A stretch of DNA of 64,000 bases from Bacillus sp. V2I10 (GCF_030817055.1 NZ_JAUSYV010000001.1:2566001-2630000); one strand, 5' to 3'. Shown: positions 27,407 to 36,231, numbered from the stretch's first letter. The notes: a model not told the origin generated them from the letters alone. Made by a program: numbers and translations.

Positions 27407-28693
27407 TTGAATCATCATAAATATGCTTTAACTCCTCCGATGGGTTGGAATAGTTGGGATTGTTATGGTGCTGCAGTTAGGGAAGAAGAAGTAAAAGGAA
27501 ACGCTGAATACATGGCAGCACATTTAAAGCAATACGGCTGGGAATATATAGTCGTTGACATTCAATGGTCAGAGCCCGGGGCTGTTTCTTCAGCATATCG
27601 ACATTTTGTACCCTTGGAAATGGATGAATATTCAAGATTAATTCCAGCTGTTAATCGCTTTCCTTCAGCAAAGGAAGGAAAAGGTTTTAAGCCATTAGCT
27701 GATTATATCCATAATCTCGGGTTAAAATTTGGCATCCACATTATGAGAGGGATTCCTTGTCAAGCGGTTCATCAAAATACAAAAATACTTGGTGCAGATG
27801 TTAAGGCGAGGGACATCGCTAAACCTAATTCCATTTGTCCATGGAATACAGATATGTATGGTGTGGATGCTGCAAAAGAAGGAGCACAAGCATACTATGA
27901 CTCATTGTTTAAGCTATATGCTGAGTGGGAAGTGGATTTCGTTAAAGTAGATGATATTGCAGCCTCAAAGCTTTACAGTACTCACACAGAAGAAATAAAA
28001 ATGATCAGGAAAGCTATAGATCTTTGTGGCCGTCCCATGGTTTTAAGCCTATCTCCAGGACCTGCACAACTAGAACAAGCAAGCTTATTAGAAGAAAATG
28101 CAAATATGTGGCGGATGACCGATGATTTTTGGGATCTTTGGGAGTCGTTGTATAACATGTTTGATCGTTGTTATAAATGGAGCAAAAATGTCGGACCTGG
28201 TCATTGGCCAGATGCAGACATGCTGCCTTTAGGCCATATTGGTATACGTTCAGTTGATGGTGGAGCAAGTGACCGTTACACAAGATTTACCAAGGCTGAG
28301 CAGGTAACTATGATGACATTATGGTCAATTTTTCGTTCTCCACTGATGTTTGGCGGTGAGCTAAGGGATAATGATGATTGGACATTATCTTTACTAACAA
28401 ATGAAGAAGTGCTTGAAATGCACAAATATAGCCATAGCGCGCGTCAAGTATATAGGGAAGATGAAAAGGTGGTATGGGCTTCACAAGGTGATGAGAGCTA
28501 TTATGTTGCATTATTTAATATTGGTGACATAACGCAAAAAGTTTCAGTTGATTTCAGTCAACTAGATTTGCCTTCATCAATGCCATTACAACTCAGAGAT
28601 TTGTGGAAGCGAGAACAGCTTGGTTCGGTAAGTAATAAGATCAGCTATGAGTTATCGCCACATTCGTCAATACTACTAAAAATAGCTTTATAG
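27407..28693 (+). CDS. abp: GH27 glycosidase, probable beta-L-arabinopyranosidase
   Basis: A cytoplasmic retaining glycosidase of 428 residues: a (beta/alpha)8 barrel (1-330) with MGWNSWDCYGA at 12-22, the nucleophile Asp in FVKVDD (about 182-187) and the acid/base Asp in WRMTDDFWD (about 240), then a C-terminal beta domain. In alpha-galactosidases the segment after strand 2 reads DDGW; here it is VVDIQW, with Ile52 replacing the second Asp. That change is described for GH27 beta-L-arabinopyranosidases such as Geobacillus Abp. With its AraR promoter this favours beta-L-arabinopyranoside over alpha-galactoside. TTG start, AAAGGAG 9 bases upstream. Residual alpha-galactosidase activity is possible. 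Confidence 0.8.
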   Translation: MNHHKYALTPPMGWNSWDCYGAAVREEEVKGNAEYMAAHLKQYGWEYIVVDIQWSEPGAVSSAYRHFVPLEMDEYSRLIPAVNRFPSAKEGKGFKPLADYIHNLGLKFGIHIMRGIPCQAVHQNTKILGADVKARDIAKPNSICPWNTDMYGVDAAKEGAQAYYDSLFKLYAEWEVDFVKVDDIAASKLYSTHTEEIKMIRKAIDLCGRPMVLSLSPGPAQLEQASLLEENANMWRMTDDFWDLWESLYNMFDRCYKWSKNVGPGHWPDADMLPLGHIGIRSVDGGASDRYTRFTKAEQVTMMTLWSIFRSPLMFGGELRDNDDWTLSLLTNEEVLEMHKYSHSARQVYREDEKVVWASQGDESYYVALFNIGDITQKVSVDFSQLDLPSSMPLQLRDLWKREQLGSVSNKISYELSPHSSILLKIAL

Positions 28694-28864
28694 AAAGTTT
28701 TATGCTTACCCCATTACATCTTTATCTATGTTTTCTAGATTAATACAAAAATCTAAAAAAAGATATTTATTCTATAGTATTGTGAATTCCATAAGGCATG
28801 AATGAGATTCACAATAGAAGTATGTCAATGTTAATAAGTCATTTATAAGTAGGAGGATGATTTG

Positions 28865-31147
28865 ATGAAGAATGTTAAACTTTTAGCTGGTATTTTTAAA
28901 GACTCACAGCAAATAGGAAAAGAGTATTTGCTTTATCTAGATGTCGATCGGCTTGTAGCCCCCTGTTATGAAGCGGCCTCCCAGATACCGAAAAAACCTC
29001 GTTACGGAGGATGGGAAACAAAGGGAATCAGTGGACATTCAATAGGTCATTGGCTTTCTGCAGCTTCAACAATGTATGCGGTTACAGGTGATAAAAAATT
29101 AAAACAAAAACTGGATTATGCAATAGCAGAACTTGCTTATGTGCAATCATTTGATCCTGATGGATATGTCAGCGGGTTTCCCCGTGACTGCTTCGATAAA
29201 GTTTTTGAAGGCGGGGACTTTGAAGTGTCAAATTTCAGTCTGGGCAATTCATGGGTGCCATGGTATAGCATTCACAAAATTTTTGCGGGACTTATTGATG
29301 CCCATCAACTTTGTCATAGCGAAAAGGCTCTTGAAATATTGAATAGGCTTGCAGAGTGGGCTAAGAAAGGGTCAGATAATCTTTCGGATGAGCAATTTCA
29401 AAGAATGCTGGTTTGCGAACATGGCGGAATGAATGAATCAATGGCTGACCTTTATTTGATTAATGGCAATCGTGATTATCTGGACCTTGCGGTCAGGTTC
29501 TGCCATAAAGCTGTCCTTGATCCATTATCTAAAGCAATTGATGATCTTGAGGGAAAACACGCCAATACTCAAATTCCGAAAGTAGTTGGCGCTGCTAAGC
29601 TTTATGAAATAACTGGTGAAACCTACTATCGAGATGCTGCTGAATTCTTTTGGGAACGAGTAACTCAAAACAGATCATATGTTATTGGCGGAAACTCAAA
29701 AAATGAACATTTCGGGGTAGAAAATTCAGAAGATCTCGGAATTACGACAACAGAAACATGTAATACGTATAATATGATGAAGCTGACAGAGCATTTGTAT
29801 AGTTGGACCCATAAATCAAAATATATGGATTACTATGAGAGAGCATTATATAACCATATCCTCGCATCACAGGATCCAGATACAGGCATGAAGACGTATT
29901 TTGTGTCAACACAACCAGGTCATTTTAAAGTATATAATTCACCAGATCATTCTTTCTGGTGTTGTACTGGAACTGGTATGGAAAATCCAGCACGGTATAC
30001 AAGAAACATTTATCATGAAGATGAAAATGACTTGTTTGTAAACCTATTTATTGGATCCGAAATAGTCTTGGAAAATAAAAAAATAAAAATCAAGCAAGAA
30101 ACCACATTTCCTGAATCATTCAATACAAAGTTAACAATTGAAAATGCAATTGATGAGTTATTAACGGTTCATATTCGTGTGCCGTATTGGGTTTCAGGAG
30201 AAGTTACTGCCATTGTTAATGGAAGAAAGACCTATACCTGCTGTGATCGAGGGTATTTAACAATTAGCAATAATTGGAATGATGGTGATGTAATCGATAT
30301 TATGACTCCGATGGAACTTCATATGTATAGACCGAAAGATGGGTCTGATAAAGTTTCATTTATGTATGGACCAGTTGTACTTGCCGGTGCATTAGGAACA
30401 GAAAAGTTTCCAGAAAGTGATATTGTGGATGATCATTTAAAGTTGAACAACCATCCATTAATAAGTGTACCAACTCTCGTTTCGGATGAATCTGATTTAA
30501 ATAAATGGATAAAACCTATTGCCGGTGCCTCTTTAACTTTTGAAACGGAGCCTGTTGGACAACCTGGCAATGTCAAATTAACCCTTGTTCCGTTTTATTC
30601 CCTGCATCACCAGCGTTATACATTATATTGGAATGTAATGACGCAGGAAGTGTATGAGAAGTATTTAACGAAAGAACAAACGGAAATGGAGAAATTACAG
30701 TCAGTCACTATTGATAGTGTTCAGCCTCACGAACAACAACCAGAGGTTGACCATTTGATTAAAACGCAAAATTCACAATCGGGATATTTGAATCTTGTCC
30801 ATAAAGGATGGAGGGATAGTCGTGGCGACGGCTTCTTCAGTTACGAAATGGCTGTGGAGCCTGAAAAGGAAATGTATTTACACGTAACCTATTTTGGGGG
30901 TGATCGTGTATTACATCTAGATGGAAAAGCATATATACGAGAGTTCAATATTCTCGTGGATGGCACAGAAATTGCTAAGCAGACACATAATGAGGATATA
31001 TCTGATAACCTTTTTGATGTTGTTTATACGATTCCATTCAGGTTGACCGCAGGAAAAGAAAAGATTGAAGTCAAATTTGTATCCGACAAAGGAAAAATAG
31101 CTGGTGGTGTATACGGAGTAAGGGTCATTAATGACAAGCTAAAATAA
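28865..31147 (+). CDS. GH127 beta-L-arabinofuranosidase
   Basis: A cytoplasmic 760-residue glycosidase of the DUF1680/GH127 family, which releases L-arabinose from beta-L-arabinofuranosides such as those on hydroxyproline-rich plant glycoproteins. The zinc site of the HypBA1-type enzymes is complete: Glu297 and Cys299 in TTTETCNTYN, and Cys366-Cys367 in FWCCTGTGMEN, the first of which is the proposed nucleophile. The (alpha/alpha)6 barrel covers about 1-400, followed by beta domains and a C-terminal DUF6805-like module near 660-755. AGGAGG lies 8 bases before the ATG at 28865; a TTG directly upstream is less likely. It follows the GH27 gene by about 170 bases with no terminator. Confidence 0.88.
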   Translation: MKNVKLLAGIFKDSQQIGKEYLLYLDVDRLVAPCYEAASQIPKKPRYGGWETKGISGHSIGHWLSAASTMYAVTGDKKLKQKLDYAIAELAYVQSFDPDGYVSGFPRDCFDKVFEGGDFEVSNFSLGNSWVPWYSIHKIFAGLIDAHQLCHSEKALEILNRLAEWAKKGSDNLSDEQFQRMLVCEHGGMNESMADLYLINGNRDYLDLAVRFCHKAVLDPLSKAIDDLEGKHANTQIPKVVGAAKLYEITGETYYRDAAEFFWERVTQNRSYVIGGNSKNEHFGVENSEDLGITTTETCNTYNMMKLTEHLYSWTHKSKYMDYYERALYNHILASQDPDTGMKTYFVSTQPGHFKVYNSPDHSFWCCTGTGMENPARYTRNIYHEDENDLFVNLFIGSEIVLENKKIKIKQETTFPESFNTKLTIENAIDELLTVHIRVPYWVSGEVTAIVNGRKTYTCCDRGYLTISNNWNDGDVIDIMTPMELHMYRPKDGSDKVSFMYGPVVLAGALGTEKFPESDIVDDHLKLNNHPLISVPTLVSDESDLNKWIKPIAGASLTFETEPVGQPGNVKLTLVPFYSLHHQRYTLYWNVMTQEVYEKYLTKEQTEMEKLQSVTIDSVQPHEQQPEVDHLIKTQNSQSGYLNLVHKGWRDSRGDGFFSYEMAVEPEKEMYLHVTYFGGDRVLHLDGKAYIREFNILVDGTEIAKQTHNEDISDNLFDVVYTIPFRLTAGKEKIEVKFVSDKGKIAGGVYGVRVINDKLK

Positions 31148-31181
31148 ACTTTTTAAAATTTATAATATATAAAAATAATCA

Positions 31182-31209
31182 TTGAAAAAAAGTTAGATAA
31201 TGTTAAAAT
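31182..31209 (+). promoter_or_regulatory. Promoter upstream of the transaldolase remnant and GH51 genes
   Basis: TTGAAA (31182-31187), a 16-base spacer and TAAAAT (31204-31209) preceded by TGT, an extended -10. Confidence 0.7.
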
Positions 31210-31217
31210 TTAATCAA

Positions 31218-31233
31218 TGTTATACGTACAAGT
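31218..31233 (+). promoter_or_regulatory. AraR operator A
   Basis: TGTTATACGTACAAGT matches the AraR box at 13 of 16 and starts 8 bases after the -10 box, the same offset as at araB. Confidence 0.75.
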
Positions 31234-31257
31234 TAAATAGATTGCTAATTATTATGA

Positions 31258-31273
31258 ACTTATATGTACGAAT
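31258..31273 (+). promoter_or_regulatory. AraR operator B
   Basis: ACTTATATGTACGAAT matches at 12 of 16; centre 40 bases from operator A. Confidence 0.6.
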
Positions 31274-31301
31274 GCCTTATGCTTAAACTATTTCGATTTC
31301 A

Positions 31302-31317
31302 GCTTGTACGTATCATG
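31302..31317 (+). promoter_or_regulatory. AraR operator C
   Basis: GCTTGTACGTATCATG keeps the TTGTACGTA half; centre 84 bases from operator A. Confidence 0.5.
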
Positions 31318-31323
31318 GGTTAG

Positions 31324-31632
31324 ATTCTTTTTAGATACACGAATGTTGAGGAAATCAAACGAATTGCTAATTTAAGCCTGGTTGATGGAATTACCATCAA
31401 TCCAACTCTTATTGCTAAAGAAGGGATGGATTTTAGACAAGGATCTAGGAAATTAGTTCGGTTTTAAACGGTTCTGTCAGTTCGGATGTCATTGGTTAAT
31501 GAAGTCTCTGAAATTACGACTTGGGCAGAAACAACCTACATAATGTCGAATAGAGGAGTAAAGACGAATGTCACGCTGATTTTTACAGAGGCCCAAGGGT
31601 TAATGGAGGTGCTGGGAACAGCTTTTAGCTAA
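31324..31632 (+). pseudogene. Degraded transaldolase (TalC/MipB-type) gene
   Basis: Translated pieces read FFLDT, then after a one-base deletion NVEEIKRIANLSLVDGITIN and PTLIAKEGMDF, which match the N terminus of the small transaldolase/fructose-6-phosphate aldolase family. A stop follows, then a damaged stretch, and a later piece GVKTNVTLIFTEAQGLM matches the mid-protein strand of the same family. The catalytic lysine region and the C-terminal half are missing. The remnant sits directly behind intact AraR operators, so an arabinose-induced transaldolase was probably once the first gene of this unit. Transaldolase feeds pentose phosphate onward to glycolysis. Confidence 0.8.
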
Positions 31633-31711
31633 ATAACTTTTACAGGTTTTTCAATATTACAGGAGTAGAGTTAGAAAATAAAAATCAGCTCTCCAAAAAA
31701 GGAGGATTTCA

Positions 31712-33208
31712 ATGAACAACTCAATCGTTATTAACGCAGATTTAGAAAAAGGAACCATTAATAAAAATATATACGGCCACTTCGCTGAACATCTTGGAAG
31801 ATGTATTTACGAAGGAATTTGGGTGGGGGAAGAATCTCATATACAGAACACGAACGGATTACGCAGTGATGTTATAGAGGCATTAAAAAAGCTTCAAGTG
31901 CCGGTACTTCGCTGGCCTGGTGGCTGCTTCGCCGACGAGTACCACTGGAAGGACGGAATTGGGCCATTGGAAAATCGCAAGAGGATGGTTAACACGCATT
32001 GGGGCGGAGTTGTTGAGAATAACCACTTTGGTACACATGAGTTCTTGATGCTTTGCGAAATGCTCGATTGTGAACCTTATATTTGTGGGAATGTTGGTAG
32101 CGGTACTGTACAAGAAATGTCTGAATGGGTAGAATACATGACCTTTGAAGGTGAGTCACCAATGGCCAACTGGCGAAGGGAAAATGGCAGGGAGGAGCCC
32201 TGGAAATTAAAATATTTCGGGGTCGGCAATGAGAACTGGGGTTGTGGCGGAAACATGCGCCCTGAATATTATGCTGATTTATACCGCCGGTACCAGACGT
32301 ATGTACGTAATTATGGCGGTAACAAAATTTATAAAGTTGCCGGCGGTGCAAATGTTGATGACTACAACTGGACTGAAGTGTTAATGAAGAATGCTGGAGG
32401 CTTAATAGATGGTCTGAGCCTTCATTATTATACAATCCCAGGAGACTTTTGGTTAGGAAAGGGTTCGGCACTTGATTTCCAAGAGGATGAATGGTTTATC
32501 ACCATGAAAAAATCACTCCATATGGAGGAATTAATCACAAAGCACGGTACCATCATGGATAAATATGATCCTGAAAAACGAGTGGGGATGATCATTGATG
32601 AGTGGGGAACGTGGTTTGATGTTGAACCAGGTACAAATCCAGGATTTTTGTATCAGCAAAATACAATTCGTGATGCATTGGTTGCCGGAGTGCACTTCAA
32701 TATTTTCCATAAGCACAGCGACCGAGTCCAGATGACTAATATTGCCCAGACAGTCAATGTTCTGCAAGCAATGATTCTGACTGAAGGCGATAAGATGATC
32801 CTGACTCCAACCTATCATCTGTTTGAAATGTTTAAGGTCCACCAGGATGCGCAGCTTTTGGCAGTTGATTGTAACATTGCCGATTATGAATACAATGGCG
32901 AGAAATTACCGCAGGTCAGTGTGTCAGCATCAAAAAATAAAGAAGGAAAGGTCCATATTAGTTTATGTAATCTTGATCATAAAAATGAAGCTGGGCTAGA
33001 AATGGATATTCGAGGGTTGATTATTAATAAAACTAAGGTGTCCGGAAGAATTTTGACAGCCGGAAGCATGAATGACCACAACAACTTTGAAGAACCTGAA
33101 AAGGTAACACCAGCGGACTTCAATCATGTTTCAGTCGCAGAAAATAAAATATCTGTTCAGCTTCCGCCAATGTCTGTCGTCGTTATTGCGATCGAACAGG
33201 GGACATGA
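31712..33208 (+). CDS. GH51 alpha-L-arabinofuranosidase (Abf2/XsaA type)
   Basis: An intracellular retaining arabinofuranosidase of 498 residues that removes alpha-1,2, alpha-1,3 or terminal alpha-1,5 arabinose from oligosaccharides. Acid/base Glu174 lies in GVGNENWG and nucleophile Glu297 in IIDEWGTW; RWPGGCFADEYHWKDGIGP is the conserved N-terminal barrel motif. A C-terminal beta domain follows. AAAAAGGAGG precedes the ATG. It is one of two GH51 genes in this unit; the other at 33570 belongs to the AbfA branch and they share only core motifs, so this is not a recent duplication. B. subtilis likewise has AbfA and Abf2 (XsaA). Confidence 0.9.
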   Translation: MNNSIVINADLEKGTINKNIYGHFAEHLGRCIYEGIWVGEESHIQNTNGLRSDVIEALKKLQVPVLRWPGGCFADEYHWKDGIGPLENRKRMVNTHWGGVVENNHFGTHEFLMLCEMLDCEPYICGNVGSGTVQEMSEWVEYMTFEGESPMANWRRENGREEPWKLKYFGVGNENWGCGGNMRPEYYADLYRRYQTYVRNYGGNKIYKVAGGANVDDYNWTEVLMKNAGGLIDGLSLHYYTIPGDFWLGKGSALDFQEDEWFITMKKSLHMEELITKHGTIMDKYDPEKRVGMIIDEWGTWFDVEPGTNPGFLYQQNTIRDALVAGVHFNIFHKHSDRVQMTNIAQTVNVLQAMILTEGDKMILTPTYHLFEMFKVHQDAQLLAVDCNIADYEYNGEKLPQVSVSASKNKEGKVHISLCNLDHKNEAGLEMDIRGLIINKTKVSGRILTAGSMNDHNNFEEPEKVTPADFNHVSVAENKISVQLPPMSVVVIAIEQGT

Positions 33209-33212
33209 GGGC

Positions 33213-33473
33213 ATGAGCAAAAAAAGTCTTTGCAAGGGTTGTTTAGAAAATGTGATCGTGACAGAAGAGGTTATCCAGGAGCTTTTGCTAGAGGCAATGG
33301 AAGATATGACGAAAGTCGTTAACGATCATGTTTATGTTAAACGGCTGACTGTTTGCCAGTCATGCCCATCCTTGTATTATGGTACAACTTGTATCCATAG
33401 CGGATCGATCGTCCGGTACCGGGCTAAGTTCAAAAACAACAGCTGCCCTTTTCCATGTGGTCCGAAATGGTAA
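33213..33473 (+). CDS. Small cysteine-rich protein (DUF6171-like)
   Basis: An 86-residue protein with eight or more cysteines arranged as CKGC near the N terminus, then CQSCPSLYYGTTC and a final CPFPCGPKW. This resembles the DUF6171 family of bacilli, presumed metal-binding. The ATG at 33213 is 4 bases after the GH51 stop, so translation is coupled; the frame stays open upstream but overlaps GH51 coding sequence. The central part VYVKRLTVC is basic. Its role between two arabinofuranosidase genes is unknown. Confidence 0.75.
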   Translation: MSKKSLCKGCLENVIVTEEVIQELLLEAMEDMTKVVNDHVYVKRLTVCQSCPSLYYGTTCIHSGSIVRYRAKFKNNSCPFPCGPKW

Positions 33474-33569
33474 AAGGATCTTGCTTCTGTTTAGCACCTA
33501 AAAAATGTAAGCTATAACTATTATTTTCTGAAATCCTGGAAAACATCAGAATGAAAGGATGAAAAGAGC

Positions 33570-35078
33570 ATGAATAATAATAAAGCAAAAATGATACTGG
33601 AAAAAGATTTTAGGGTAGCTGAGATTGATAAGCGAATATATGGGTCTTTCGTTGAACACCTTGGTCGTGCTGTTTACGGGGGGATCTATGAACCTAATCA
33701 TCCAGATGCAAATGAGAACGGTTTCAGGCAGGATGTTATTGAAATAGTGAAAGAACTGCAGGTTCCGCTTGTCCGATATCCTGGCGGTAATTTTGTTTCT
33801 GGATATAATTGGGAAGATGGAGTTGGTCCTATGACACAAAGGCCGCGCCGTCTGGATCTTGCTTGGAGAACAACCGAAACAAACGAGGTTGGAACAAATG
33901 AATTTATGCAATGGGCAAAGATTGTCAATTCAGAAGTAAATATGGCTGTAAACCTAGGAACCCGAGGAATTGATGCTGCTAGAAACTTAGTAGAATATTG
34001 TAATCATCCATCCGGCTCCTATTATAGTGATCTAAGAATTTCCCATGGTTACAAAGAACCCCATAAGATTAAAACATGGTGCCTAGGTAATGAGATGGAT
34101 GGTCCTTGGCAGATCGGCCACAAGACAGCAGAGGAGTATGGAAGAATTGCGTCAGAGGCTGCAAAAGTTATGAAGTGGGTCGATCCATCCATTGAGCTTG
34201 TTGCATGCGGAAGCTCGCACCGCAATATGCCTACCTTTGCAGAATGGGAAGCAACTGTATTGGATCACACCTATGACCAAGTCGAGTATATCTCCCTGCA
34301 TCAATACTACGGAAATCGTGATAATGATGTAGCGAACTATCTAGCATTATCCTTGGAAATGGATGACTTTATTCGTTCAGTAATTTCAATTGCAGATTAT
34401 ATTAAGGCGAAGAAACATAGTAAAAAGAAGATTAACCTTGCATTTGACGAATGGAATGTCTGGTATCATTCTAATGAGGCAGACAAGTTAATTGAACCTT
34501 GGAGTATTGCTCCCGCACAGCTTGAGGATAATTATAACTTTGAGGATGCTTTGTTAGTAGGATGTATGTTGATTACCATGCTGAAGCATGCTGATCGTTT
34601 GAAGATTGCATGCCTGGCCCAATTGGTGAATGTTATTGCACCGATTATGACAGAAGAAAACGGAAAAGCCTGGAAACAAACCATTTTTTATCCTTTTATG
34701 CATACATCAGTATTTGGCCGTGGGGTTGCCTTGAATCCAATCATTTCAAGCCCGAAATATGATAGTAAAGACTTCACTGATGTGCCGAAACTTGAGTCTG
34801 CAGCTGTCTTTAACGAAGAAAATGATGAGCTCACTATTTTTGCGGTTAACCGCGATTTAAAAGAAGGATTGCTGTTAGAATGCGATATTCGTAATTTTGA
34901 AGGGTATAAGGTTGTTGAACATATTGTTCTTGAAAATGACGATGTGAAACAAACAAATTCAGCCCAGGCAACACCTGTCGCCCCTCATGCGAATGGCAAT
35001 GCTGCATTTGATAATGGGATTGTAACAGCTTTATTGTCAAAGCTTTCTTGGAATGTGATACGTTTAGCGAAAAAGTAA
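33570..35078 (+). CDS. abfA: GH51 alpha-L-arabinofuranosidase AbfA
   Basis: A cytoplasmic arabinofuranosidase of 502 residues. Acid/base Glu175 in WCLGNEMDGPW and nucleophile Glu294 in AFDEWNVW fall at the same residue numbers as those established for Geobacillus stearothermophilus T-6 AbfA. The RYPGGNFVSGYNWEDGVGP barrel motif and C-terminal beta domain are present. GAAAGGATG precedes the ATG. In B. subtilis abfA ends the arabinose operon; here it is separated and lies after a second GH51 and a small Cys-rich gene. Confidence 0.93.
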   Translation: MNNNKAKMILEKDFRVAEIDKRIYGSFVEHLGRAVYGGIYEPNHPDANENGFRQDVIEIVKELQVPLVRYPGGNFVSGYNWEDGVGPMTQRPRRLDLAWRTTETNEVGTNEFMQWAKIVNSEVNMAVNLGTRGIDAARNLVEYCNHPSGSYYSDLRISHGYKEPHKIKTWCLGNEMDGPWQIGHKTAEEYGRIASEAAKVMKWVDPSIELVACGSSHRNMPTFAEWEATVLDHTYDQVEYISLHQYYGNRDNDVANYLALSLEMDDFIRSVISIADYIKAKKHSKKKINLAFDEWNVWYHSNEADKLIEPWSIAPAQLEDNYNFEDALLVGCMLITMLKHADRLKIACLAQLVNVIAPIMTEENGKAWKQTIFYPFMHTSVFGRGVALNPIISSPKYDSKDFTDVPKLESAAVFNEENDELTIFAVNRDLKEGLLLECDIRNFEGYKVVEHIVLENDDVKQTNSAQATPVAPHANGNAAFDNGIVTALLSKLSWNVIRLAKK

Positions 35079-35089
35079 CTTTACAATGC

Positions 35090-35127
35090 CCATATCTTTT
35101 CCAGGTTAATATTTGGAAAAGATATGG
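35090..35127 (+). other. Stem-loop between abfA and the epimerase gene
   Basis: CCATATCTTTTCCA and TGGAAAAGATATGG form a perfect 14-bp stem around a 10-base loop. No clean T run follows (ATTTGTCATTTTT), so it may be a processing or stability element, or a weak terminator. Confidence 0.65.
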
Positions 35128-35181
35128 ATTTGTCATTTTTAACAGAATAGTAATAACAAGGTAATTGGAAGGATGATGAAA

Positions 35182-36231
35182 ATGAAAATAATTAAGGAGA
35201 AGTTTGCAGAAAAAGATGGTAAAATCATAAACTCTTTTACGATGATTAATAGAAACGGCATTGAAATCTCTTGTATTAATTATGGGTGCACCATTACAAA
35301 AATAAATGTCCCTGACCGGCATGGAAACTATGAAAACATTGTGCTCGGTTACGAAACTTTTGAGGAATATGAAAAAGGAACCGCCTATTTTGGTGCTGTC
35401 ATCGGCAGGGTAGCCGGACGAATTAAGGGAGCAGCATTCGATCTAGATGGCATTCCTTATCAACTGCAGCAAAACAATAACAGAAATCATCTTCACGGTG
35501 GTTTAGAAGGTTTTCATAAAGTTTTATGGGCAGCAGAATCTTTTGAGACTGACAAAAAGGCTGGAGTGAAATTTACATATACAAGTCCCAATGGGGAAGC
35601 GGGATATCCGGGTAATGTTTCGTTGGTCGTTACTTATACTCTTGATAATTTCGATGAATTGACGATTAATTATCATGGCCAAACAGATCAAAAAACGCTC
35701 CTTACTATGACGAATCACTCCTATTTTAATTTGAGCGGCAACTTAAAAAGGGATACATTAAAGCATTCTTTGACATTAAAGAGCAATTCCTTCCTGGAAT
35801 TGGATCAGGAATTGCTGCCGACTGGAATAATACAAGATGTTGAAGGAACGGACTTCGATTTTCGTATAGGGAGATTGATTCAAAGCGGTGCTGAATCAGA
35901 CCATCAACAATGTATTTTAGCGGGTAAAGGGTATGATCATCCTTTCTTATTAGGTGCTAATCATGATCAGGAAATTTTTTTAGAAGACCCTGAAAGCGGG
36001 AGAACGTTGACTATCGAAACGGATGAAGTTGCTGTCGTTTTTTATTCAGGGACTCAGCTTACATCCCATGGCGAAATTTACGGTGTTCCATCCAGAAAAT
36101 ATTTGGGAATTTGTTTAGAAACACAAGGATTGCCTGACGCAATTCATCATCCGCATCTACCATCCTGGATCCTTGATAATGACAAGGAATATTCCTCAAA
36201 GACAAAATATAAATTTGGACTGGGCAAATAA
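35182..36231 (+). CDS. galM: Aldose 1-epimerase (mutarotase)
   Basis: A 349-residue galactose-mutarotase-fold enzyme that interconverts alpha and beta anomers of sugars. Catalytic His lies in TNHSYFNLSG and the catalytic Glu in LCLETQGLPDAIHHP-like segment (ICLETQGLPDAIHHP); a binding His is in NRNHLHGG. The ATG at 35182 has GGAAGGA 8 bases upstream; ATG at 35173 overlaps that site. As the last gene of the unit it probably speeds equilibration of L-arabinose anomers released by the retaining GH51 and inverting GH43 enzymes. Confidence 0.88.
   Translation: MKIIKEKFAEKDGKIINSFTMINRNGIEISCINYGCTITKINVPDRHGNYENIVLGYETFEEYEKGTAYFGAVIGRVAGRIKGAAFDLDGIPYQLQQNNNRNHLHGGLEGFHKVLWAAESFETDKKAGVKFTYTSPNGEAGYPGNVSLVVTYTLDNFDELTINYHGQTDQKTLLTMTNHSYFNLSGNLKRDTLKHSLTLKSNSFLELDQELLPTGIIQDVEGTDFDFRIGRLIQSGAESDHQQCILAGKGYDHPFLLGANHDQEIFLEDPESGRTLTIETDEVAVVFYSGTQLTSHGEIYGVPSRKYLGICLETQGLPDAIHHPHLPSWILDNDKEYSSKTKYKFGLGK

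Noticed and set aside
31712..35078. Two GH51 genes as a recent tandem duplication
   Set aside because: Only the catalytic core motifs are shared; they represent the Abf2 and AbfA branches.
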